A stretch of 64,000 nt of DNA. Origin: Providencia sp. PROV188 (lineage in GTDB: Bacteria; Pseudomonadota; Gammaproteobacteria; Enterobacterales; Enterobacteriaceae). Position numbers and translations under genes: made by a program. The DNA lies in contig NZ_CP097291.1 of NCBI RefSeq assembly GCF_027595165.1, positions 3,596,001-3,660,000 of the forward strand, read 5' to 3'. Of the stretch, positions 32,601 to 41,348 are shown piece after piece. Each line of letters opens with the position of its first letter. The stretch's first letter is position 1. The notes beneath the pieces were generated by a model, which worked only from the letters and a program-made list of their open reading frames with translations, searched no databases and was not told where the DNA came from.

Positions 32601-33025
32601 TGCCGAACAAGGCATTTATTACTGAACAGTTTATTAACTGGTCTCTGACCGACACCATTACCCGTATCGTGATGACCATCCCTGCTCCTGCGGATGCCGA
32701 TAGCGAAAAAGTGACAGAGATTATCCTGCGCGCCGCAAAACGCTCGTCCATGATCTTGGATAACCCGAATCCTGAAGTTTATCTCGTGGACCTACAGCAA
32801 GGGATCCAAATTTTCGAGCTGCGGGTGTATGCAGGTGAAATGGGGCACCGTTTACCGGCTCGCCACGAAATCCATCAGCATATTTTAGAAGCCTTTGCAG
32901 AACAAGGAATTACATTGCCATTCCCACCGTTCCAAGCCCGTGTGGATGTGCGCAGTAATTCGATTCAAAGCGCCACAAATAACCTTTCTGGTCGAAACCC
33001 ACCTCGTGGTACTGGTGAGTTATAA
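29684..33025 (+). CDS. mscM: Miniconductance mechanosensitive channel MscM
   Basis: A 1113-residue large MscS-family channel (E. coli YjeP 1107). A signal peptide (MRLIISFLLSLLIVFSSQAAPA), a long periplasmic coiled-coil region rich in Gln/Glu/Leu (about 30-480), about ten membrane segments, and a C-terminal MscS domain with GLGFGLQEIFANIISGLMIL and EKPIRIGDTVTI. MscM protects against osmotic downshock. The start is GTG with GAAGGAG upstream. The psd-mscM pairing is conserved. Confidence 0.95.
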   Translation: MRLIISFLLSLLIVFSSQAAPASAQDEAQITQELKQLDPSKNPKDAEIAQALQGALSWINEARDADNKAKSYQDAIDNFPRIIKTIRQNLLNETDTPPAIPTSISLSELEQRITQLSSQLLDQGRLMQQEQDKGREISESLNLLPQQLSEARRQLTDASTRFQSLNTPTTPLAEAQYTLAQAEVSARKSIVNELEMAQLSANNRQEISRMALELEKKRYQRLELELQQLRDFQNTQRQQKAILALEHTEMLAEQGELTPFLKEQLDINRKMSQELTEQAQRMSAITTNQAEISTSIRNARQALSTIREQAQWISSSSSLGEALRTQLSRLPDIPKSQQLDREMADLRVQRLNYEDMLERLSKLDVSVQESANDLSPAQSQVYQSLMKTRKELLTSLISGFDGEMLELTKLNVATGQLTDALKEVKDASNRYLFWVADVPPISINYPVLVVTDMTQLLSLDTLSQLTGALQVMVTSQDSFLYLLGSIILVIFSVSTRRHYQAFLDRSSLRIGKVTQDRFYLTVRTIFWSIIVALPLPMMWSAIGYGLQSAWQYPMAAAIGYGVSATTPLLWLFMISETFSRPTGLFISHFGWDKDAVKRAMRHYRLAIFVIVPLVMAIITFEHYSEREFSATLGRLCFLVLCVALSLITNNLRRSKIPLYLDRHGSGENLVNTALWWLIFIAPVIAAFFSVLGYFSTSQALLARLETSVAIWFVILIVYHTIQRWMSMQRRKLAFERAKQRRAEILAQRAKGEEDSQLPNASGEGNIDIEEQVLDLDTISSQSVGLVRSILTMIALVSLIWLWSELHTAFSFLENIRLWDVTSSINGVETVQAITMGSIFIAILVIIVTAQLVRNLPALLELAVLQHLDLTPGTGYAISTLTKYSITIIGTIVGFSMLGIDWSKLQWLIAAMGVGLGFGLQEIFANIISGLMILFEKPIRIGDTVTIRNLTGSITKINTRATTLTDWDRKEIIVPNKAFITEQFINWSLTDTITRIVMTIPAPADADSEKVTEIILRAAKRSSMILDNPNPEVYLVDLQQGIQIFELRVYAGEMGHRLPARHEIHQHILEAFAEQGITLPFPPFQARVDVRSNSIQSATNNLSGRNPPRGTGEL

Positions 33026-33032
33026 GTTGATT

Positions 33033-33057
33033 GAGGGAGCACTTGCTCCCTTATTTT
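33033..33057 (+). terminator. Intrinsic terminator after mscM
   Basis: GGGAGC, loop ACTT, GCTCCC, then TTATTTT, right after the mscM stop. Confidence 0.8.
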
Positions 33058-33079
33058 CTATGGTAAAAAAGGCAGAGTA

Positions 33080-33409
33080 ATGACCCAAGCAGTAGAAATC
33101 CAAGACGAATCCATCAAATTAAAAATTGCACAGTATGAGCGTGTAGGCTCCATTCTATTTTTTCTGATTCCATTGGTGATTTTGCTGATTGTCGGAAAGG
33201 GTTTTGCCTTTAATACGCTCTATCTGTGGCAAGGATTCAGCCTGCTGTATTTAGTGGTTTACCGTTTGAAAGTGCGCCAATTATCGACAAAGGTGCAACA
33301 ACTCAGTGTACGCCGAGGATGGGGATATAATCGATTTTACCGCTTTTGCTGGGGATATTTGATTCTGTCTGTGATCGGATTAACGGGATACCTGCTGATA
33401 TCCCGTTAA
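33080..33409 (+). CDS. Small integral membrane protein of unknown function
   Basis: A 109-residue protein I do not recognise. Three likely membrane segments are ILFFLIPLVILLIVGKGFAF (about 25-44), LYLWQGFSLLYLVVY (about 47-61) and YLILSVIGLTGYLLIS (about 93-108), with a short acidic N-terminus and a basic loop RLKVRQLSTKVQQLSVRRGW. Frame and composition fit a real gene. It follows the mscM terminator. The last codons contain a perfect inverted repeat (33381-33390 with 33399-33408), so a transcription-stop hairpin may overlap the coding sequence. Confidence 0.65.
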   Translation: MTQAVEIQDESIKLKIAQYERVGSILFFLIPLVILLIVGKGFAFNTLYLWQGFSLLYLVVYRLKVRQLSTKVQQLSVRRGWGYNRFYRFCWGYLILSVIGLTGYLLISR

Positions 33410-33424
33410 ATTAATATTGGACGA

Positions 33425-34222
33425 TTAGCTTTCTTCGCTATTACCGTAGGTTTTAATGTAGTTGTCAGCCAGTTTTTGCGCTTGTTTCAGCTCTTCTGCG
33501 TTCAACTGCTCTGCGATTTTTTTCTGTAAACGTTGGCTCTCTTTATTGCCACTATAAACCGCCGTAGAAAGCCATGCATACGCTTGCTGTAGGTTCTTTT
33601 TCACCCCTTTCCCTTCAGAGTACATCACCCCTAAACGGTCTTGGGAATTTGCATCACGCTGTTTTGCGGCTTTTCTGAACCAAAACACGGCTTTTTCATT
33701 ATCTAATGCGACGCCACTACCAATCGAATACATTTGCCCAATTTTGAACTGTGCAATCACATTACCGCCTTGCGCTGCCTTTCTAAACCAGTATGCAGCT
33801 TTTTCCAGATCCTGTTTAACCCCTAAGCCCTGTGCATACATGGTGGCCATGTTGGTTTCTGCGCGAGTATCACCATTTTTAGCGGCTTCTTCGTACCACA
33901 GCATCGCTTTATCATAATCTCGGCGAACACCAAAACCATTTACATACATAGTACCAAGGCGGAATTGGGCATCTGAATTACCTTGATCACCAGCTTTGAT
34001 AAACCATTCCGCTGCCACTTTGGAGTCTTGGGAAACGCCCTGACCTTTAAAATAACGCTCACCTAACAGGAATTGAGATGCGGGATCACCTTTTTCAGCT
34101 AACTGCGTAATTTGCTCTATCGTCGTCTGTTCACTGGCGGTCGTTGGTTTCGCCGGTGTAGCCAGTAATAATGAACTATAACAAACAGATCCTAACAACA
34201 GCGCTAACGCAATTCTTTTCAT
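33425..34222 (-). CDS. Secreted Sel1-repeat protein
   Basis: A 265-residue protein with a signal peptide (MKRIALALLLGSVCYSSLLLA) and about five Sel1-like repeats from residue 45 to 225, each of the form A-x-F-x-L-G-x-M-Y-x-x-G-x-G-V-x-x-D-x-x-K-A-x-x-W-x-x-K-A-A. Sel1 repeats are protein-binding superhelices; periplasmic members act as adaptors or inhibitors. No catalytic motif is visible and the partner is unknown. It is monocistronic at the join between two conserved blocks. Confidence 0.8.
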   Translation of the reverse strand: MKRIALALLLGSVCYSSLLLATPAKPTTASEQTTIEQITQLAEKGDPASQFLLGERYFKGQGVSQDSKVAAEWFIKAGDQGNSDAQFRLGTMYVNGFGVRRDYDKAMLWYEEAAKNGDTRAETNMATMYAQGLGVKQDLEKAAYWFRKAAQGGNVIAQFKIGQMYSIGSGVALDNEKAVFWFRKAAKQRDANSQDRLGVMYSEGKGVKKNLQQAYAWLSTAVYSGNKESQRLQKKIAEQLNAEELKQAQKLADNYIKTYGNSEES

Positions 34223-34420
34223 CCTAAGTAACCCTCAACAGTGCAGTATGGCAACTGGCGACACAGTAATACCCGTTATTATCGGCTGATCTGGCAGATT
34301 ATACAGCCTAAACTCGCTTTTCATTTGAAGTAGTTTAAATTTACTCGTCAGAAGACAAAATAGGATAAACGCCTTAATTTAGACAAATAGCACTTTTCGT
34401 TATCATTCATGACAAAAGGC

Positions 34421-34459
34421 AAATAAAAAGCCAGATAGTTTTTTATTCTATCTGGCTTT
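34421..34459 (-). terminator. Intrinsic terminator after yigL
   Basis: AAAGCCAGATAG (34427-34438) pairs with CTATCTGGCTTT (34448-34459). A T-rich tail follows on the minus strand. Confidence 0.8.
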
Positions 34460-34484
34460 CTGCTAATACACATAGCAAAAGTGA

Positions 34485-35297
34485 TTATTTGTTGTCTAAA
34501 TATTTACTTCGCAAATAACGAGCAACTGCATCATCTTGGTTAGAACCAATCACTTCCATCTGAGGTAAAGCCTCTTTCAGCAGCTGATGAGCATTCTGCA
34601 TAATGCAGCCCTTGCCCGCTAACTTCAGCATCTCTTTATCATTCATGCCATCACCAAACGCGATGCAATCATGGGTTCCATAACCATGCAATGCCGTGAC
34701 TTGTTTCAATGCTTCCCCTTTAGAAACAGAGCCTGCCATCACTTCAAGGCAGCTGTGTAAGGAGAAAGTAACATGCACTTTATCTTGCCAGCGACGTTGA
34801 ATACGCTGTTGCAGATCGACCAGTAAATCATGATCTTCACTGGTGTAATACACTTTACAGACTTCCGAGGTTGGAAAATCGCGGTGGTCAAACAGTTGGT
34901 AATTAAATACAGACTCTTTGAAAAACTCTTTCTGCTCAGGGCTTTCACGGTTAATAAACCAATCATCACCATGGTAGTAATTGGTAAGAATTTCAGGGTG
35001 ATCAAACTCCATTAAGCACAGTTCTTTCGCTATCTGCGAGTCAACGTTGTTCGCAAAAATGAGGTCACCATTGGTATTATGAATACGCGCCCCATTCGAG
35101 GTGATCATATAAGCATCAATACCCAGACCATCACGGATCTGTGCAACATCAATATGATGGCGTCCCGTCGCGAACACAAACCGGACTTCTTCGGTCGCTA
35201 CAAGCTGCTTAAGTGTGTCTTTGGTATACAGAGTTAAATCATGATTGGGAGATAAAAGTGTTCCGTCCAAATCGGAAGCAACAACCGGATATTTCAT
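34485..35297 (-). CDS. yigL: HAD-family phosphatase YigL (pyridoxal phosphatase type)
   Basis: A 270-residue Cof-type HAD phosphatase. Motif I is ASDLDGTLL (D9, D11), motif II VFATGRH, and motif IV CIAFGDGMNDKEMLKLAGKG. E. coli YigL hydrolyses pyridoxal phosphate and sugar phosphates and is upregulated post-transcriptionally by SgrS, which targets the pldB-yigL message. Here pldB is directly upstream (19-base gap), so the same dicistronic arrangement exists. Confidence 0.9.
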   Translation of the reverse strand: MKYPVVASDLDGTLLSPNHDLTLYTKDTLKQLVATEEVRFVFATGRHHIDVAQIRDGLGIDAYMITSNGARIHNTNGDLIFANNVDSQIAKELCLMEFDHPEILTNYYHGDDWFINRESPEQKEFFKESVFNYQLFDHRDFPTSEVCKVYYTSEDHDLLVDLQQRIQRRWQDKVHVTFSLHSCLEVMAGSVSKGEALKQVTALHGYGTHDCIAFGDGMNDKEMLKLAGKGCIMQNAHQLLKEALPQMEVIGSNQDDAVARYLRSKYLDNK

Positions 35298-35316
35298 ACA
35301 AGATCCCTAATTATGG

Positions 35317-36312
35317 CTAATGCTGCTCAAAAAAATCACAAATTGCATTGAGTGCCATGGCTCTCAATGCATCTATTTCAAACAGGATTTCGTGGTGAGC
35401 CCCTTCGATAATGAGGGGTAATTTTTCTTCTCGTCCTGTTTGCGCTTTTTGCCGACTTTGACAAAAAGCTTGTAGCTCTCGATTACTGACTACCTTCTCT
35501 TCGCTCGCTTCAAGGAGCATCAGAGGGGTTTCAATCTCTCCCGCTTTCGCAACCAGCTCTTTGCCAATCGCAAAACTTTCTCGTAACCAGTGGTAAGTTG
35601 GACCACCGAGACGTAATTCAGGATAATCCGCATAGTAGCGTAAGTAACGTCGATAACGCTCTTGGCTATGGGTTAACACATTGATTAAATAAGGTAATGG
35701 CTGCCATTTTCCCGTTGAAACCGCATAATCATTTCGCACACTGCGGCGCGGTTCTGCACGCTCAACAATAAAGCTCGCGAGCCAGTGGGGCATTGGTAAA
35801 TTCACACCAATCATGGGAGCACACAATGCGGCAGCGTCAAATGTCACGCTATCTCGGAGTAAATACCCAGCGAGGATCGCGCCGCCCATCGAATGAGCCA
35901 ACGCATAGCATTTAGGATAGTGACGATCTCTCACTTCTAAATCAATGAATTTTTCAAAATCATCAATGTAATCTGTGAATTTTTCGACATGCCCTTTTTG
36001 GGGATCCGCCAGCATACGGCCTGATCGCCCTTGCCCACGATGATCAATAATAAAAACATCGAATCCTAGATGATAAAAATCGTAGGCGACTTCAGGGTAC
36101 TTAACGTAACTCTCACTGCGCCCCGGTGAGATAACCACGGCTTTATGGTGCTTTGCATGAATAAAACGTACATAGCGAATAGGAACATCATCAACACCTA
36201 AAAACTCAGCTTCTTCACGTAGTTGCCAAAAATCTAAAAGCGGACCGTTGGTAAAGGCCGAAAACTCAGTTTCTCGATTTAACCAACTGGCTTTTAGACT
36301 ATCTGGCGTCAT
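35317..36312 (-). CDS. pldB: Lysophospholipase L2
   Basis: A 331-residue alpha/beta hydrolase on the inner membrane that degrades lysophospholipids. The nucleophile elbow is ALAHSMGGAIL (Ser in GxSxG-like H-S-M-G-G), the acid is in LLEASEEKVVSNRE, and the late His in EGAHHEILFE. FIIDHRGQGRSGR is a family signature. It lies 9 bases after recQ in a recQ-pldB-yigL run; the rhtC and rhtB genes found between recQ and pldB in E. coli are absent. Confidence 0.93.
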   Translation of the reverse strand: MTPDSLKASWLNRETEFSAFTNGPLLDFWQLREEAEFLGVDDVPIRYVRFIHAKHHKAVVISPGRSESYVKYPEVAYDFYHLGFDVFIIDHRGQGRSGRMLADPQKGHVEKFTDYIDDFEKFIDLEVRDRHYPKCYALAHSMGGAILAGYLLRDSVTFDAAALCAPMIGVNLPMPHWLASFIVERAEPRRSVRNDYAVSTGKWQPLPYLINVLTHSQERYRRYLRYYADYPELRLGGPTYHWLRESFAIGKELVAKAGEIETPLMLLEASEEKVVSNRELQAFCQSRQKAQTGREEKLPLIIEGAHHEILFEIDALRAMALNAICDFFEQH

Positions 36313-36321
36313 GGGGTTTCC

Positions 36322-38148
36322 TCATTCATAACCTTCTAGATGGTCTTGGATGAGTGTCATAAACGCCTCACCAAAACGCTCTAATTTTTTCTCACCAACC
36401 CCATTAATCAGTAATAATTCAACGGGTTTGGTCGGGCAATGCTCTGCCATTTCAATCAACGTTGCATCGTTGAAAACCACAAAAGGCGGAATGTTTTCTT
36501 CATCCGCAATGGATTTACGTAATTTACGCAATTTGGCAAACAGCTTCTTATCATAATTGCCATGGTAAATTTTGTTTTGTTGATTCCGGCTTTTGGTGAC
36601 TAAAACGCGTGGAACGGCTAACTGTAATGGCATTTCACCACGCAGTATGGGTCTGGCCGCTTCCGTCAATTGTAATGCGGAAAAATGCGCGATATTTTGC
36701 GTGATCATGCCTAAATGAATTAATTGACGTAAGACGCTCACCCAATGTTCATTCGTTTGCTCTTTACCAATGCCATAAACTGGCAGTTTATCGTGCCCTA
36801 AATCGCGGATCCGTTGATTGTTAGCGCCTCGTAACACCTCAACAATATAGCCAATACCAAACCGCTGCCCAACGCGATAAATACAGGAGAGTGCTTTTTG
36901 CGCATCCATCAGCCCATCATAACGCTTTGGCGGATCAAGGCAGATATCACAGTTACCGCAAGGTTTTTGGCGGTTTTCACCAAAATAGTTTAGTAAAACT
37001 AGGCGACGACAAGTTTGCGCTTCCGCAAAGGCAGCAATCGCATTCAGTTTATGACGTTCAATATCCTGATGCATTCCCGCTGGTTTTTCTTCTAAGCATC
37101 GGCGGAGCCACGCCATATCAGCAGGATCGTAGAAGAGAATGGCTTCGGCTTCGACGCCATCACGCCCCGCTCGTCCTGTTTCTTGGTAATACGCTTCAAT
37201 GTTGCGAGGAATATCAAAGTGTGCCACAAAGCGGACATTGGACTTGTTAATCCCCATTCCAAATGCCACGGTCGCAACCACAATTTGCAGATTATCTTTC
37301 TGGAATGCATCTTGCACCCAGTCACGTTGAGCGCTCTCCAAACCTGCGTGGTAGGCAGCCACACTCAAGCCACGTTTTTGCAATCTTTCCGCGGTTTCTT
37401 CAACTTTACTACGGCTATTACAGTAAACAATTCCCGATTTACCTTTCTGAGCCTTAATAAAAAACCATAATTGATCTAACGGCTTATACTTCTCGACTAA
37501 AGTATAGCGGATGTTCGGGCGATCAAAGCTGCTCACATGAACTAATGGGTCATTAAGCTCGAGTAAGCGAATAATATCAGCACGCGTGGTTTCATCTGCC
37601 GTGGCAGTCAGCGCCATCACTGGTACATTCGGTAAAGAATGGCGTAATTGACCTAACGAACGATATTCAGGGCGGAAATCGTGGCCCCATTGGGAAATAC
37701 AGTGCGCTTCATCTACCGCCAGTAAGGCAATATCCCAGCCACCAATTTGCTGAATAAAGTAGTCGGTCAATAAGCGCTCTGGCGCCACATACAAAAGTTT
37801 GATTTTCCCTTGAGCGCATAATTCCATAATTTGGCGCTGCTCTAGCGGGGTTTGTGAGGAATTTAAACAAGCCGCTTCAACACCGTGTAACTTGAGTTGA
37901 TCAACTTGATCCTTCATTAAGGAAATTAAAGGTGATACCACCAGCGTAATGCCTTGTTTGACCAGCGCAGGCACTTGGTAGCAGAGCGACTTTCCGCCCC
38001 CTGTTGGCATCAATACTAAGCAGTCACGACCATCGAGGATACCGCCAATGACAGCATCTTGTCCCGGACGAAAGGATTGGTAGCCGAACGTGCTGTTGAG
38101 CACATTTTCAGCTAGTGAAAGTTGATTGATAACGCAAGCGGTAGACAC
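36322..38148 (-). CDS. recQ: ATP-dependent DNA helicase RecQ
   Basis: A 608-residue 3'-5' helicase of the RecF pathway. Helicase motifs: GYQSFRPGQ (motif 0), [13 protein letters not shown] (Walker A), [16 protein letters not shown] (DEAH and RecQ loop), ALTATAD, and [10 protein letters not shown] (motif VI). The zinc domain has [12 protein letters not shown] and [14 protein letters not shown] and C-terminal HRDC domains follow ([20 protein letters not shown]). Length equals E. coli RecQ. It lies between pldA and pldB. Confidence 0.97.
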   Translation of the reverse strand: MSTACVINQLSLAENVLNSTFGYQSFRPGQDAVIGGILDGRDCLVLMPTGGGKSLCYQVPALVKQGITLVVSPLISLMKDQVDQLKLHGVEAACLNSSQTPLEQRQIMELCAQGKIKLLYVAPERLLTDYFIQQIGGWDIALLAVDEAHCISQWGHDFRPEYRSLGQLRHSLPNVPVMALTATADETTRADIIRLLELNDPLVHVSSFDRPNIRYTLVEKYKPLDQLWFFIKAQKGKSGIVYCNSRSKVEETAERLQKRGLSVAAYHAGLESAQRDWVQDAFQKDNLQIVVATVAFGMGINKSNVRFVAHFDIPRNIEAYYQETGRAGRDGVEAEAILFYDPADMAWLRRCLEEKPAGMHQDIERHKLNAIAAFAEAQTCRRLVLLNYFGENRQKPCGNCDICLDPPKRYDGLMDAQKALSCIYRVGQRFGIGYIVEVLRGANNQRIRDLGHDKLPVYGIGKEQTNEHWVSVLRQLIHLGMITQNIAHFSALQLTEAARPILRGEMPLQLAVPRVLVTKSRNQQNKIYHGNYDKKLFAKLRKLRKSIADEENIPPFVVFNDATLIEMAEHCPTKPVELLLINGVGEKKLERFGEAFMTLIQDHLEGYE

Positions 38149-38172
38149 GAATTCCCTCTAGAGGTTGAAACA

Positions 38173-38199
38173 AATAGCTGCCCAAAAAGAGCAGCTATT
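38173..38199. terminator. Hairpin between pldA and recQ
   Basis: AATAGCTGC (38173-38181) pairs with GCAGCTATT (38191-38199). No clear T tract follows, so it may be a weak terminator or a stabilising hairpin. Confidence 0.4.
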
Positions 38200-38240
38200 G
38201 GCAAGATATTACCCTGAAATGACTGGGATGTCTGCCCAGA

Positions 38241-39134
38241 TCACATGATATCGTTAAGCATCACACCGATACCAAAACGTGTTTGGCGATAGTCGTAGTC
38301 TATCATCGACTCACCATAACCGCTAAACAGTTGGGTATACAAACGCACGTGCTTCGTCATTGGATAGCTCCAGCCCAACTCCGCGTTACCATACCCAGAG
38401 TTCCAGTTATAGTGACCCGCAGCTGAAATAACGCTATCCCCAAGTGCATACCCCACTTTTACGCGGTAATAGCCGAGATATTTATTAATGTCTGGGTTGT
38501 CATCACTGCTTTCACTTTCAGGAATGCGGTACCATGGTTTTAATTCAACTTGCCAGTCACCCTTTTGCGCCATTGCTCGGGCATAAATACGGTTCCAACT
38601 ACGGGATGTTGGATCAGAGCGACCATTTGATTCATGGTTAAAGCCCGTTTCGAATTCGCGTAACGTCCAGCCTGCAAATTGGTTATCAAGCGCCCAACCG
38701 ACAAAAATCTGTGGTTCATAGTTGGTTTCACGAAATGGTGAAGACTCTTTCTTATTACTTAGTTGCCACCAAGAACGCTGAGTATAAGACGCCGCAAGAA
38801 CCGAGTTTTCCCCCGCAATTCCACGCCAAATAGGAAACGCCAAGCTTAATTGGAATTTCACTTCATCTTTCAGTGCATCATTACCCCAATCATAACTCGC
38901 GATGGCTTTCTTATTTATCGAAGACGTATAGGTATAAATGATGTAATTGGGTTCATAAGGATACAGAACGAATGGGTTATCATAATTTTGCAGTAACCCC
39001 GAAATAATACTTCCGCGAACGGGCGTATGATTTTCAGTATCCTGCTGTGCCGGTTCGTTGGTATTGTCAGATGCAAAAAGTGAAACAGACCAGAAACAGA
39101 GCACAGAACTCAACAACATTTGTAAAGCGCGCAT
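38241..39134 (-). CDS. pldA: Outer-membrane phospholipase A
   Basis: A 297-residue beta-barrel phospholipase that removes misplaced phospholipid from the outer leaflet. The signal peptide is MRALQMLLSSVLCFWSVSLFA. The catalytic His and Ser are in GFNHESNGRSDPTSRSWNR, which also carries the downstream Asn, as in E. coli PldA. The C-terminal strand ends in aromatic-rich TRFGIGVMLNDIM. It is divergent from yigI with recQ downstream. Confidence 0.94.
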   Translation of the reverse strand: MRALQMLLSSVLCFWSVSLFASDNTNEPAQQDTENHTPVRGSIISGLLQNYDNPFVLYPYEPNYIIYTYTSSINKKAIASYDWGNDALKDEVKFQLSLAFPIWRGIAGENSVLAASYTQRSWWQLSNKKESSPFRETNYEPQIFVGWALDNQFAGWTLREFETGFNHESNGRSDPTSRSWNRIYARAMAQKGDWQVELKPWYRIPESESSDDNPDINKYLGYYRVKVGYALGDSVISAAGHYNWNSGYGNAELGWSYPMTKHVRLYTQLFSGYGESMIDYDYRQTRFGIGVMLNDIM

Positions 39135-39284
39135 TTGCCATTCCTATTTCAACTGCGGTGAAAAAATTTGTCTCATTTTACACCGAAAAATGATTCACCG
39201 TTGAAAGATTATTCATTTGTTTTCTAGATATTAGCACATACATAATGTTAACTTATCATTAACATCACAGACAAGGATCCTAAA

Positions 39285-39755
39285 ATGAATGACCGCATCT
39301 ATACCTTCGAAGAAGCTAGCAAATTTATGAGCGATGCATTTATCTATAGAATGCCTTTTAATCAATTACTTGGGATTGAACTACTACAAATGACGGATGA
39401 CTTAGTCCAGCTATCCGTGAAAAATCGACCTGAGCTTATTGGTAATTTCACCCAAAACATTCTCCATGGCGGTGTTATTGCATCCCTATTAGATGTGGCA
39501 GGAGGCATGGTGTGCATCAACCGGATCCTTCAACGCATTGAGCCTCTCGTTCACCAAGATATTGCCGACAAGATGTCCAAAATGGGTACGATTGATTTAC
39601 GCGTTGATTATTTGCGCCCTGGGCGTGGAGAGGTTTTTATCGCGAGCGCCAGCTTACTACGCGATGGTAATAAAATCGCCGTCACCCGCAGTGAATTACA
39701 TAATGAGAAAAATCAGCATATTGCTACAGCCACTGCGACTTATTTGATTGGGTAA
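39285..39755 (+). CDS. yigI: YigI-family hotdog thioesterase
   Basis: A 156-residue hotdog-fold protein of the PaaI type. The active-site helix is ILHGGVIASLLDVAGGMVC, with the HGG motif and the conserved acidic residue, followed by TIDLRVDYLRPGRGEVFIAS. E. coli YigI is a medium- to long-chain acyl-CoA thioesterase. The ATG has AAGGA upstream. Divergence from pldA and the downstream rarD follow E. coli order. Confidence 0.88.
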   Translation: MNDRIYTFEEASKFMSDAFIYRMPFNQLLGIELLQMTDDLVQLSVKNRPELIGNFTQNILHGGVIASLLDVAGGMVCINRILQRIEPLVHQDIADKMSKMGTIDLRVDYLRPGRGEVFIASASLLRDGNKIAVTRSELHNEKNQHIATATATYLIG

Positions 39756-39922
39756 AAAAATCTGAGCGGATGAAACAGCCTAGTAAATAATTAATAACCT
39801 CATTAACTAATAGCTTGTAAAAAAACCTGAGCAATGTCACATTAACGGCATCACACATCGAGCCTCTCACATTCTTGGCTTCGATCTCTCAGTTTGACTT
39901 TATATCAATTTCAGAGCTATTC

Positions 39923-40816
39923 ATGAGCCAACAAAATACTACCAAAGGCGTACTATGTGCCTTAGGCGCTTATTTTATTTGGGGTGTCGCTCCCATTTAT
40001 TTTAAATCAATCAAAGAAGTGCCTGCAGAAGAAATTTTGACTCACCGTATTATTTGGTCATTCTTCTTTATGCTGCTATTACTGACCATCACGCGCCATT
40101 GGAATTATTTCCGCCAAGTCTTAAAACAGCCTAAAAAGATCTTAATTTTAGGTGTAACAGCTGTGACAATTGCGTCTAACTGGCTGATTTATATCTGGGC
40201 GGTAAATAATGGGCATATGCTACAAGCCAGCTTAGGGTATTTTATCAACCCTCTGGTTAACGTATTGTTTGGCATGATATTTTTACATGAACGCTTCCGC
40301 CGAATGCAATGGGTTGCGGTCGGATTAGCACTTACCGGCGTATTAATTCAACTCTGGCAGTTTGGCTCCGTGCCAATCATTGGATTAAGCCTTGCCGTGA
40401 CGTTTGCCACCTACGGTTTATTACGTAAAAAATTGGGTGTTGATGCGCAAACGGGTATGACATTTGAAACCTTATGGTTGCTACCTGTCGGCGTTATCTT
40501 TCTACTATTCTTTGCAGATAGCCCAACAAGCGACATGACAATGAACAGCTGGCATTTAAATATTCTCCTGATCGCTGCAGGGATTATTACCACAGTGCCA
40601 TTGTTACTGTTTACTGAAGCCGCTAACCATTTAAGACTATCAACGTTAGGGTTCTTCCAGTATTTAGGTCCAAGCATTATGTTCTTGCTTGCCGTATTTG
40701 TGTATGGTGAGGTGATGACCCAAGAATTGTTAATTACATTTGGTTTTATCTGGGTTGCATTAATTTTATTTACTTTAGATGCTTTATATACACAGCAGAA
40801 ACTCAGAAGAAAATAG
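39923..40816 (+). CDS. rarD: RarD, EamA-family permease
   Basis: A 297-residue drug/metabolite-transporter-superfamily protein with ten predicted membrane segments. Family wording: GVLCALGAYFIWGVAPIYFK, EILTHRIIWSFFF, MLQASLGYFINPLVNVLFG, RFRRMQWVAVGLALTGVL and RLSTLGFFQYLGPSIMFLLA. The substrate is unknown; RarD was named for a chloramphenicol-sensitivity phenotype. ATG 39923 is chosen because it gives the family N-terminus; an earlier in-frame start at 39875 adds 16 unrelated residues. Confidence 0.92.
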   Translation: MSQQNTTKGVLCALGAYFIWGVAPIYFKSIKEVPAEEILTHRIIWSFFFMLLLLTITRHWNYFRQVLKQPKKILILGVTAVTIASNWLIYIWAVNNGHMLQASLGYFINPLVNVLFGMIFLHERFRRMQWVAVGLALTGVLIQLWQFGSVPIIGLSLAVTFATYGLLRKKLGVDAQTGMTFETLWLLPVGVIFLLFFADSPTSDMTMNSWHLNILLIAAGIITTVPLLLFTEAANHLRLSTLGFFQYLGPSIMFLLAVFVYGEVMTQELLITFGFIWVALILFTLDALYTQQKLRRK

Positions 40817-40831
40817 AATTTAATTTTTCGT

Positions 40832-40855
40832 ATTATGGGCATTCCTGCCCATAAT
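40832..40855. terminator. Terminator-like hairpin after rarD
   Basis: ATTATGGGCA (40832-40841), loop TTCC, TGCCCATAAT (40846-40855). The tail is only moderately T-rich. Confidence 0.55.
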
Positions 40856-41186
40856 ATCTGTCTTAAATTAGTATTAACCCGCTTATTATATTACCCACTT
40901 AATGCACGTTTCATTTAATGGAACTGGAAAGTTTAAATTATTTAATATAATCAGCTTATTTTCATTAAAAATAATTTACCTTTTGGGTGTTTTTCTCTTG
41001 TTTGGATTAATTCTAAAATAAAAGATTTTCTTTTTATATTTCAATATATTATAAAAATTTTTATTCCTTGATTTTATCGGGAATTTGATTCATATTTAAC
41101 TTACGTTAAATTTAACCTTATTTATACACCTTTCAAATATCAACCCATTGAAATAAAACAGTATATTTATTTGTTGAAATAAATGA
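40856..41186. other. AT-rich gene-free stretch at the left edge of the accessory region
   Basis: Very AT-rich sequence with no credible frame, RNA or operator. It precedes the promoter at 41187 and marks the composition change between rarD and the accessory genes. Confidence 0.5.
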
Positions 41187-41215
41187 TTGCTTAATAGGAA
41201 CTTGATAATTATATT
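41187..41215 (+). promoter_or_regulatory. Sigma70 promoter of the structured leader and permease
   Basis: TTGCTT (41187-41192), 17-base spacer, TATATT (41210-41215). The expected start of transcription, about 41221-41223, is within the 5' strand of the basal stem of the leader RNA. Confidence 0.65.
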
Positions 41216-41217
41216 GT

Positions 41218-41348
41218 ACGCCGCTTGTATTCACCCCAGCGGATGGTAATGGTCCGATTCATTACTGACGTTTCATTAAAGTGCGCACGATGACAGTGAT
41301 TTATATTCTGTCCTGGTGCGAGGTTTTCTGAAATTGAATACAAGGCGT
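41218..41348 (+). ncRNA. Three-way-junction leader RNA, candidate riboswitch (class not recognised)
   Basis: P1: 41218-41221 and 41224-41233 pair with 41335-41348 (14 pairs, two-base bulge CG at 41222-41223). P2: GTAATG (41246-41251) pairs with CATTAC (41260-41265), eight-base loop. P3: CGCAC (41284-41288) pairs with GTGCG (41316-41320) and, past an internal loop, GACAG (41292-41296) pairs with CTGTC (41308-41312), eleven-base loop. The RNA ends about 150 bases before the permease ATG. I tested it by eye against purine, lysine, TPP and guanidine-I consensus features and it fits none. It could also be an independent small RNA. Confidence 0.5.

Noticed and set aside
32305-32751. 148-codon frame antisense to mscM
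   Set aside because: It lies wholly within the conserved MscS domain on the other strand, with no independent support.
41243-41293. 16-codon frame inside the structured leader RNA
   Set aside because: It has no usable ribosome binding site, since AGCGG abuts the ATG, and it would unfold helix P2.
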